Origin: Leptidea sinapis
Lineage: Eukaryota; Arthropoda; Insecta; Lepidoptera; Pieridae
Length of the DNA: 64,000 nt
Reading direction: 5' to 3'
NCBI RefSeq assembly: GCF_905404315.1
Contig: NC_066282.1
Span: forward strand, 12,734,501-12,798,500
The notes under the pieces: generated by a model
Databases searched by the model: none
What the model saw: only the letters and a program-made list of their open reading frames with translations
What the model was told of the DNA's origin: nothing
Made by a program: the position numbers and the translations under genes
In this document: in pieces, positions 56,035-64,000 of the stretch
Position numbering within the stretch: position 1 is the first letter of the stretch
How the letters are laid out: the number at the start of each line of letters is the position of its first letter

Positions 56035-56338
56035 GGCTCATTTGCACAGGATGCTGGCTAGATTATGGGTACCACAACGGCGCCTATTTCTGCCGTGAAG
56101 CAGTAGTGTGTAAGCATTATTGTGTGTCGGTCTGAAGGGCGCCGTAGCTAGTAAAATTACTGGGCAAATAAGACTTAACCTCTTATGTCTCAAAGTGACG
56201 ATCACAGCTGTTTCTGCCGCTCAGAATGTTTGGATCTCTTAAGAATCCTGAACGGCACTGCATTGTTATAGGCAGGGCGTATCAATTACCATCAGCTGAT
56301 TCTGCTCGTTTTTTCCCTTGTTTTCATTAACAAAAAAA
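56035..56338 (+). repeat. SINE-like repeat A, full length
   Basis: From CACCAGTGGGAGGCTCATTT to TTTTCATTAACAAAAAAAAG. Confidence 0.83.
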
Positions 56339-56944
56339 AGCTTGATAAAATACAACATTCCCTCTCGTCAAATTCTCCATGTTATAAAGTCACTGTATAA
56401 ATTAAGATATTGCTGTTATCATTGGGCCAATGTTTCAATTGAGTGCCATAATATTCCGAATATATTTACGATAACCGTGCTGGCTCCGAAGCTTTGCTTC
56501 ATAAACATTCTTATCACTTCATGTTATTGTCAAATTATAATAATACTCCGAAATAACAATCTTCATATTTTCCTGTAAAATTTAAACTCAATTGAAGAAC
56601 CACAATATAAGTGGAATTAGCAGTGACAAATACTATTGATGTAAACAAATGTAATTTAGCTGTAAATTTCATAGCTCAAATGTTAACTTTGTGTTTTTAA
56701 CGACACAAGGAATGATACAATAATTCAGGGATTATAGATCAACAATATTTTGAAATGAATATTATAATATTTTGAGTGTATGATAACGAACGAATAGATA
56801 GTATCATATTGTACTACGCTTATATTTGGTGTTAAATTGACACACTTTTATTATGACTTAATAGTCATTGTTATTGGCATATAGTGCCGTTTATCACATA
56901 ACTCAAAATCAGACGAATACACACCTCTTTTTGCAAGTAATTCA
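56339..56944. other. Non-coding, nothing recognised
   Basis: AT-rich spacer. Confidence 0.3.
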
Positions 56945-57600
56945 ATTTTTTTTTATGGAATAGGAGGACAAACGAGCGTACGGGTCACCTGTTGTTAAGT
57001 GATCACCACCGCCCACAATCTCTTGCAACACCAGAGAAATCACAGGAGCGTTGCCGGCCTTTAAGGAAGGTGTATGCGCTTTTTTTGGAGGTACCCATGT
57101 CGTATCGTCCCGGAAACACCGCACAAGGAAGTTCATTCCACAGCTTTGTGGTACGTGGAAGAAAGCTCCTTGAAAACCGCACTGTGGGGGACCGCCATAC
57201 ATCCAGATGGTGAGGATGATATCCTAACTTTTGGCGTGTCGTGCGAAGGTGGAATTTGGCGGCAGGAATCAGGTTAAACAGCTCTTCGGAACACTCCCCG
57301 TAATAAATGCGGTAGAAGACACGCAATGAAGCGACTTCTCTACGCAACGCCAAGTGATCCAGCCGTTCACAGAGCACTGGGTCCCCCACAATTCGAGCTG
57401 CTCTACGTTGCACGCGGTCAAATGGATCGAGCTGATACTGGGGTGCGCCAGACCAGAGATAACAGCAATACTCCATGTGTGGCCGCACCTGCGCTTTGTA
57501 TAGCGCTAGTATGTGGGCCGGCTTGAAGTATTGCGGTGCTCTATTAATGACGCCCAGTTTCTTTGAAGCCAATTTGGCTTTGCCCTCCAGATGACCACGA
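56945..57600 (-). mobile_element. CR1-like LINE 3' end, best preserved copy
   Basis: An uninterrupted minus-strand frame from about 57600 to 57003 encodes the RT C-terminal region. It starts HLEGKAKLASKKLGVINRA, then ALYKAQVRPHMEYCCYLWSG, FDRVQRRAARIVGDPVLCER, ALRREVASLRVFYRIYYGEC, HLRTTRQKLGYHPHHLDVWR, FSRSFLPRTTKLWNELPCAV and FLKGRQRSC. A 3' UTR of about 50 bases follows, with AAGTGATCACTTAACAACAG and an A run (plus-strand T run at 56947-56955). 5'-truncated downstream of the catalytic domain, so inactive, but with no stops: probably a young insertion. Confidence 0.82.
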
Positions 57601-57965
57601 AATTAGCAATCGCTCGAGATTTAAAACATATTCTACAATGCGGCGTGGTTTTTTACTATTAGCAATCCAAATACTGTTTATCCATCTCTCTCACAAAATG
57701 CACTCTGTTAAAATCGTCTGCCATCCATCCGCAAATATATCACAAGCAGATTGGCTTCGTTAAGAGTATTGAGCGCAGAGAGAGACCTCGGTATGGATGA
57801 GTTGATGCGAGCCACAGTATGACGCACCGGACTCGCGAATAAACTAGGTATGCCTGCGTCTCGAACAATAATTGTAATAATTATCATGTTCGTCTTATGA
57901 AAAAGTTTTATACATTATAAACATGGATATGAACTTAGAATCAACTATTTTTCTTTAATCTCTTA
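57601..57965. other. Non-coding, nothing recognised
   Basis: Spacer between LINE and MITE. The short frames carry no domain. Confidence 0.3.
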
Positions 57966-58103
57966 CCCCCTTATTCATAATGGTCCGCTAACTTTAAACA
58001 GCCGCTTAGGAGTGTTTTTTCTCATTCTGACTTAGGTCAATAGAAGAAGACAGAGTCAGAATTAGCAATGCTTTAAGTTAGCAGACTATTATGAATAAGG
58101 GGG
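57966..58103. mobile_element. Small MITE with TTA target duplication
   Basis: 138 bp. The ends CCCCCTTATTCATAATGGTC and (reverse) CCCCCTTATTCATAATAGTC extend as inverted repeats for about 33 bases with few mismatches. TTA is duplicated at 57963-57965 and 58104-58106, fitting a Harbinger-type (3-base) target. No coding. Confidence 0.82.
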
Positions 58104-58106
58104 TTA

Positions 58107-58842
58107 ATATCTATTCAAGTATAATAATAATCGTTTTATCACACCGTGGTTTTTTCTTAGCGAGGTTTAGTTTGAAACTTATTTCTACGGTTATATTTGT
58201 CATTTTATCTTAGTTGCAATTATGAACATTAAGTTTTACCTTGCGTTACCAGGCAATGCATGAGTCTTGACAAAACCCTGTACGACCGCCTACGATAAGT
58301 AATAAATGACATCTCAAGTCTTTAACAGCCACCCCAATATGGATTAAACGTCATAAAATCCGCCAACGGTCATCTACTTACTGCATACTTTTCTTGAAAT
58401 ATATTTACAAAGTACTAAAATTAAAATAACCGCGGTTTAATCCTTCGTAAAAGCATTCACATTGGCATATACATATCAGAAGTACTCCAGCGAATGATTA
58501 CTCAAGCAAATTTTAGCAAAATTTTTATTGAAATGACTAACAATCAAGTTTTTATCAAATATAAGCGAGATGAATAAGAATCCGGAAAACATTTAACGGA
58601 ATGTTTCAAACGACAATGTCTTAGTAATTTTTCTTATTGACCCACAAATAATTTATACGATAAGCTCTTTTATGGAAGTTATAAATATACACTGTTCTGC
58701 AGCATTGCTCCGCTTGGCTTTATTTACGCGGTCGTGTCCTCAAATCCATAAATTGTTATATACACGACGTGGGTTGATTTTTTATAACAAAAAAATAACG
58801 TCTTTATAAGAGATGCCTTTGAAACGTATAGATAGAGCTCGG
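58107..58842. other. Non-coding, nothing recognised
   Basis: AT-rich spacer. Confidence 0.3.
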
Positions 58843-59139
58843 TTTTTTTTATGTGAATAAGGGGCGAGACGAGCAGGACGTTCAGCTGATGGTAATTGAT
58901 ACGTCCTGCCCATTACAATTCAGTGCCACTTAGGATTCCTAAAAAAACCCAAGAATTCTGAGCGGCACTACAACTGCGCTCGTCACCTTGAGACATAGGA
59001 TGTTAAGTCTATTTGCCCAGTAATTTCACTAGCTACGACGCCCTTCTGACCGAAACACATTACTGCTTCACGGCAGAAATAGGCGCCGTTGTGGTACCCA
59101 TAATCTAGCCGGCATCCTGTGCAAAGGTGCCTCCCACTG
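58843..59139 (-). repeat. SINE-like repeat A, near full length
   Basis: From TTTTTTTTATGTGAATAAGG to GGTGCCTCCCACTG. Missing about 10 bases in the CACAGTAATGCTTACACATT block. Confidence 0.83.
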
Positions 59140-59765
59140 ATTACATAATCTCTTTTTGAGACTTTAGCACTTCGCTATAAAATATAGCTTTTATAACACT
59201 TTCCTTCCGAAGCGTCAATAAAACGTATGGGGATATCTGAATGTGTAAAATTTATAACGAATACACTTTAATGATTCATATAATTTATGACAGGGATAAA
59301 AATTAAGTGTTAATAACCTAATGATCATCATGTTAGAAATGAATAAGGAATTTGAATAATTGGGTCTTTGTTCGTAGGTAAATGACTAATTTGACGTTTG
59401 TCCTCAAGAATTAAATAACTTTTTATGCATAAATAAAGAATGATTCAGACAAGATGTTTAAAAATTAAACATTCTAACTGTTGCCTCTCAATTTTATATT
59501 CTTGATAATGTGTTGTATGTACATAGGAACATGAGCGAACTTTCTAGAAACTGCGATAATTATAATGACGTCACCACCAGAAGCAAATATAAACTTGTTA
59601 GGCCTACTATGCGGTTGAATCGAGTTGTAAGTCTTTGTATGACAAAGAAAATGTGCTACAAAACTCAAAAGTGACAAAAAACGTTTATGCCTTAAAGTTT
59701 ACTACATCTGCAATGACTTTCTGAATGATAAAATAGATTGCGAATAGAACGCCCGGACTATTCAA
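59140..59765. other. Non-coding, nothing recognised
   Basis: AT-rich spacer. Confidence 0.3.
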
Positions 59766-59955
59766 AAAAATAAATCGGTCCTGCGCTGCCCTGTGGGGGG
59801 CCACCAACACTACGTCTTATAGGTGGTAATCGCTATTCAAGGACTTTACTACCCCAACGGCCATCTATCCTTCGAGCTGTGTGCCCTGCCCAGTGCCACT
59901 TAAGTTTCGGAATCATTTGGGCTATGTCGTTGGTAACTGAGATACAGCAAGATAG
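59766..59955 (-). mobile_element. RTE-type LINE C-terminal relic
   Basis: Minus strand: TNDIAQMIPKLKWHWAGHTA, RRIDGRWGSKVLE, stop, RLPPIRRSVGGPPQ. Same family as 35440-35998, broken off after GGPP. Confidence 0.65.
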
Positions 59956-60129
59956 AAAAGGACAGCAAATCTATTGTTACTGTAACCGATTTTAGCTTGT
60001 AAACGTCATGATACTACATGAGTTTGTGAAGGGGCTTTGACAAAAGGAGAAAAACTAATAAGGAACTCTCAGCCCATCTTTTAAATCATATAACTACTAA
60101 GCCTACTTAATATTATAAAACAGGATGAG

Positions 60130-60900
60130 CCAGAAAGGGGTGCGAATTTATTAATCGCACTATTCCTGACCACAGCACAGGAGAGAGGCTCAGGTAGTGG
60201 GGATTAGTAGCTTAGTTCTAAAAAAATTAGTCGCAATGAAGCGTTTCCACGGTGAACAGCGAGTGTTCTGTGTAAAGGAATATTACAAAAAAGACGATAC
60301 ATGCGCTATTACTTGGGCTCTATTTCGTTCAAAGGTTACATGATCTTAATAAATGTAAATGTATGATCAGGTCGTGGATCCAAAACTTTGAGTCTACGGT
60401 TCGACACTGAATCAGAAATCTGCAGAGCGCCCAAAGTACACACGAACGGAAGAATCAGTTAGCGAAGTTGCGACATCCCGGACTATCATCTTGAAAGAGA
60501 TCAGCTGAGCTCATATTAAAAACAAGCTTCCGGCGTATTTTGTATGTAAAAGTAGTATGTAAAATGTCTGAAAATGCATGAATATAAACTGCAATCAGTG
60601 CAGAAATTGAAACCAAATCGGAGGTTGTAAACGAATTTTTTTGGAGATCAGCTGATTTCCCGTCGAGGGTATATTCCGTGGCCTCCCCGGAGCTTAGATC
60701 TCACGCCACAGGATTTCTTTCTATGGGAGCACCTCAATAGTCGAATTTACTCCAATAAACCAACCACGATAAACCACCTCAAGAACAACATTCGCGAAAT
60801 GTCCGATATCCCCCGAGCATTGTGACCGCGAGTTTTCACAAATTAGAGGTCTAGATTCGCAGAGTTGTTTCAGAGAAATTGTTTTTGTATTTGCACAAAA
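60130..60900 (+). pseudogene. DNA transposase relic (DUF4817-type N-terminus), internally deleted
   Basis: The frame from the ATG at 60238 reads MKRFHGEQRVFCVKEYYKKD then DTCAITWALFR, the helix-turn-helix start of a Tc1/mariner-related transposase group often labelled DUF4817. A frameshifted IRSWIQNFESTVRH follows. At 60640-60790, LDLTPQDFFLWEHLNSRIYS and NKPTTINHLKNNIREM are the C-terminus. The DDE core between them is missing or unrecognisable, and stops occur. I recognise the family from its N- and C-terminal blocks; no inverted ends were found. Confidence 0.55.
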
Positions 60901-61005
60901 ATGTATAATCACTCCCAAAGATAATAAGAGAGGTATTGTCAAATAGGAATTTCTCACATACTTAGAAAATATACCTTAGTCAAACTGCTTATATTCATTA
61001 GATAT
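60901..61005. other. Non-coding, nothing recognised
   Basis: AT-rich spacer. Confidence 0.3.
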
Positions 61006-61145
61006 TATGGTCCCTACCTTTACAACTAAATAAAATTTCAAAAATTAAAAATCTTAATCATAGATCATGCAAAACCACAATTGATAAATATCTGAAGTCA
61101 TTGGACTACAATGAGACCGAAAATTTACTGAAAAATCTTATTTGA
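61006..61145 (+). pseudogene. Possible LINE C-terminal relic
   Basis: A frame of about 44 codons reads WSLPLQLNKISKIKNLNHRS, CKTTIDKYLKSL and ENLLKNLI before TGA. The LP / short basic / L-x-x-L pattern resembles LINE C-termini, but the match is weak. Confidence 0.3.
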
Positions 61146-62166
61146 CCAGTAGGCACAAAGGCATTTCTTACCCTCGGGTATATAAATACAAATTCACCAT
61201 ACACACATAACAGTCATAACGTAAATATAATATAACACTTGATCGATTTTGAACACAATCAAGGACTTAGTTTGTATAAGTTTGCTAATTTCAAGTACAC
61301 GCACCTAAGTATCGCTGATCTAAGGACGATGAATACTATCCTTTCGTGATACAGTTTTAACTAGTACGAAACGATAGGGTTAAGCAGTTTAATGACAGCC
61401 ACTAAGTTACTTATAATAATGAAAGTTAACTTTGAATAATAATTAGTTATATTGTGTTTAGTTAATTGTATAGATTAAGAAGCTGTATAATGGTTGTTTT
61501 TATATTTTAATAAAGATTATAAAAAAAAGACGAATATTTTCAATAAAAAAATGCACATGTTTATGGAAATAAAAACTTTAGCTTTGAAAAAAAAGAGTGT
61601 GTACGTTTAGATGGTTCACATCTTAGTGAAGTTATTTTTAATAAATAAATTTCCCATTTGTCTACTTCAAATATATAAGAAATTATCTTACTATCGATAA
61701 TTAAACAACTTATAGTTTTTTTCGATACTTTTTTAAAATTCGCATGTCATTATGGCCCAACCTGTACAATACAATTTTAGGTCTTTGTAAAAAAAGCTTT
61801 AAGATGTCACCTATCAAGGCCCAAGGGTACATCATTGTAAAAATGGCATTAAAAACATTAAAATGTATCAAAATTGAATCAATTATAATATTATGATAAA
61901 CACTTAACTGATCGTAAAATCGAGTAACATGATAGTGTAACCGTTATAACAGCCTTAAGTGGCTCATAATAGATTCAAACAAAACTTTTACTACTAACAT
62001 AAAATTATTTACTTGCCCACAAGTTTCTATTATCGCCTGGAAGAAGAAATTTTTCTAGAACTTTCTACATCAAGCATTGTTTTTGATTAAATACAAAAAC
62101 TTTTATTGGAAAATATTGCAAGTCACATTTATAAATCTGTTACAATAAAAGGGTAGATAATAAATT
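61146..62166. other. Non-coding, nothing recognised
   Basis: 1 kb of AT-rich spacer. Confidence 0.3.
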
Positions 62167-62335
62167 GTTTTTTTTTTTTTTATAAAAATAAGGGAAGAGA
62201 CGAACCGGACGTTCAGCTTGTAGTAATTGATACGCCCTGCCCAATACAATACAGTGCCGCTCACGATTATTGAAACACCCAAAAATTCTGAGCAGCACTA
62301 CAACTGTTCTCATCACCTTCTGACATAAGTCACGC
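62167..62335 (-). repeat. SINE-like repeat A, tail half
   Basis: A T run, then TATAAAAATAAGGGAAGAGA, GGACGTTCAGCTTGTAGTAA, CCCAAAAATTCTGAGCAGCA and CACCTTCTGACATAAG. The 5' half is absent. The LINE relic at 62350 follows immediately. Confidence 0.78.
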
Positions 62336-62349
62336 AACTTGGATCGATA

Positions 62350-62643
62350 ATCTAGTTCCTTCCAAGCCACTTCAGTTGATGCTGAGTCTACTGCTTCGAA
62401 CGCCTAAGACAGCAGTCTCACTGAGTCTTACATCTTTGACCTGCTTGGTGTGGATAAACTTGGCGCGTGGGCCCAGAGGCGTGGAGAATATACAAAGTAC
62501 TATCTGCGTCTCAATAGGCCTACTGGAAAACCAAGCGTGGACAGCTTTTTGGGTCAATGGATCAGTCTAACTAACCAACGTGGAATTAATGCTTCCAATA
62601 TCCTTTTTACATTTTCCCGTAATGATAATGTTTACTTAATGTA
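62350..62643 (+). pseudogene. LINE C-terminal relic, family with RLNRxTGNPSAG motif
   Basis: LTESYIFDLLGVDKLGAWAQ, then EYTKYYLRLNRPTGKPSVDS, FLGQWISLTNQRGINASNIL and a stop at about 62641. The best preserved of the three copies; the frame is shifted around GAWAQRRG. No catalytic region. Confidence 0.55.
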
Positions 62644-62680
62644 ACACCTTAAGTAATGTGACTGTAGTTATATATATTGT

Positions 62681-62978
62681 AAACAATATGTTATGTTTTT
62701 AAAGTGATAAACCTCACTTCTAGGATTAATACACAAATAAAATTTGAAAAACAAAATTTTATGAACGATGCGGGGCTTGAACCTCCGGCGTTCCATGCCG
62801 GTGCTCTAACCAACTGAGCTAACCGTTCGAGTACCGCCTCGTCACAAAATTCTGTTTGCTTTGTTCAACTCTCAGGTTGTGGCTTCATCTACAGGATCTA
62901 CTTTACAGTTGATAACCTGCTCAACCCCAATATTTGCATATTAGGAAATTGACTTGAGATGTCGCTCTTGTAAAATCT
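62681..62978 (-). repeat. tRNA-derived repeat B, full unit
   Basis: On the minus strand it runs from ACAAGAGCGACATCTCAAGT to AAAGTGATAA... ACATATTGTT. The tRNA-like centre (complement of about 62763-62842) has TTAGCTCAGTTGGTTAGAGC and a shortened T arm, since six or so bases of the B-box side are lost. Confidence 0.72.
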
Positions 62979-63215
62979 AAATAATATGTTATGCTTTTAA
63001 AGTGATAACCCTCACTTCTAGGATTAATACACAAATAAAATTTGAAAAACAAAGCCACAACCTGAGAGTTGAACAAAGCAAACAGAATTTTGTAACGAGG
63101 CGGTACTCGAACGGTTTGCTCAGGTGGTTAGAGCCTAGGTCGTGGGTTCGAGCCTTGTTTTTCAAATTTTATTTGTTTTGTTTTTCAAATTTTATTTGTG
63201 TATATATATTGTTTT
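62979..63215. repeat. Two repeat B pieces joined head to head
   Basis: 62982-63050 is the reverse tail of repeat B (AATATGTTATGCTTTTAAAG to TTTGAAAAACAAA). It is followed directly by a plus-oriented piece 63053-63180 (GCCACAACCTGAGAGTTGAA, GGCGGTACTCGAACGGTTTG, GTGGGTTCGAGCC) and two copies of TTGTTTTTCAAATTTTATTT. The joint forms an inverted repeat. Confidence 0.65.
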
Positions 63216-63275
63216 GTTTTTAACCGACTTCGAAAAGGAGGAGGTTCTCAATTCGACCGGTATTTGTTTGGCTTG
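63216..63275 (+). repeat. Lepidopteran AACCGACTTC-type repeat end
   Basis: TTTTTAACCGACTTCGAAAA, GGAGGAGGTTCTCAATTCGA and CCGGTATTTG are a block I recognise as widespread in Lepidoptera. Confidence 0.5.
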
Positions 63276-63398
63276 ATGACAGAAGGTTTGAAGTCAGTGC
63301 CAAGCCAAATGTAATCGCAGTTACCTATACTCGCCACGCGTGAGCGGGATACCTTCATCTAGAACCAAACAACCCAAGCGGACAAGCACCGACTTAAA

Positions 63399-63692
63399 GC
63401 TCTGTTCAAACTGAGGCGAATAACGCGCGGGACGCGGGATGGAAGTCGTTCGCGCAGATTGTGTCAGCTAACTTGTATGGACGTGTTCAAATTGACGCAA
63501 GTAGTCGCTGACTGAAGCGAAACAAGAGCGGGACGCCCGGCTAGATTGTTTGATCTCACAATGCATGATGCTTCTCCACTGAAGAACTAAAAATGACTCG
63601 CGGGAAGTCTCAAAAGACGCTAAGCTAGCAAGCGAATTGCGCTAAAATGAGTCCCGCTTCCCGCGCGTTAAACGCCTCAGTCTGAACAGAGC
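63399..63692. mobile_element. MITE with long inverted ends
   Basis: 294 bp. The ends GCTCTGTTCAAACTGAGGCG and (reverse) GCTCTGTTCAGACTGAGGCG continue into TTAACGCGCGGG, giving about 45 bases of inverted repeat with few mismatches. TTAAA flanks both sides (63394-63398, 63693-63697), which could be a TTAA or TA target. GC-rich interior, no coding. Confidence 0.78.
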
Positions 63693-63697
63693 TTAAA

Positions 63698-64000
63698 CCC
63701 TTTCAATAGGTAGCACACACAAATAACAGTATTTTATTTTCAAATTAAAATTCTTGTAGTAAAAAAATTGTAAGAAAAAAAAACACTAATTAAACAGTGT
63801 TGAATGTATACAGCTCTAACATAAAACTCTGGACTAACGAAACATTTCCGTTTTAATTGCGATTATATAATTTAGTGTTCATAGTCTCAATAAATTATTC
63901 ACCAACTCTGTATCAGATAACACTCGTTATCTCAATATGGATCGTTATAATTTTCAATTCTGTTTAATAAAGTTAAGGCGAAGGCGCCTTGGTTTTGCAT
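63698..64000. other. Non-coding, nothing recognised
   Basis: AT-rich sequence to the window edge. Confidence 0.35.

Noticed and set aside
1..64000. CRISPR arrays, operons, ribosomal RNA genes
   Set aside because: No regularly spaced short repeats and no rRNA-like sequence were seen; the window is eukaryotic.

Overview
The window reads as AT-rich chromosomal DNA of a moth or butterfly (Lepidoptera; species not assigned). The evidence is one spliced insect cuticular-protein gene with GT-AG introns, together with several repeat types I recognise from lepidopteran genomes: the repeat ending in a CGCTACGGAACCCT-type sequence, the AACCGACTTC-type repeat, CR1-like LINE ends, and RTE ends with (GAT)n or (GAA)n tails. 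There is no sign of bacterial genes, operons or CRISPR.

Only one host gene can be supported: a four-exon RR-1 type cuticular protein (194 aa) on the minus strand, 44561 down to 40772, with a TATA box at 44708-44715. Almost everything else that looks coding is transposon debris.

Layout. 1-1 kb: a SINE-like copy and a LINE end. 1.2-5.0 kb: a decayed Jockey-type LINE with gag-like ORF1, endonuclease and reverse transcriptase. 5.4-5.8 kb: a CR1-like 3' end. 6.7-13.9 kb: a nest of elements. A CR1-like 3' end is split by a BEL/Pao LTR element (LTR 6723, 3' LTR ending 13766, target duplication CCTGG). The BEL element holds an R1-type LINE fragment (6884 to about 9420, minus) and a Tc1 element (10300-11781, minus, TA target duplication), and has lost its RT/RNase H and integrase core. 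14-20 kb: SINE-like copies, LINE and RTE ends, a Helitron-like end and a MITE. 20.3-23.3 kb: a near-identical tandem duplication of about 1.5 kb. 23.8-40 kb: sparse repeats, a tRNA-derived repeat, LINE relics and long AT-rich stretches without genes. 40.8-44.7 kb: the cuticle gene. 45-64 kb: many CR1-like, RTE, SINE-like and MITE copies, a mariner relic, a second transposase relic and a tRNA-derived repeat cluster.

Three repeat families dominate. (A) A SINE-like family of about 300 bp occurs in roughly 18 full or partial copies on both strands. (B) CR1-like LINE 3' ends occur about 11 times. The A-rich 3' end of family A resembles the 3' end of these LINEs, suggesting that the LINE mobilises the SINE. 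(C) A repeat of about 250-350 bp occurs four times, always in plus orientation. I did not find a convincing new biological system. The most informative structures are the dated nest of elements and the shared SINE/LINE tail.
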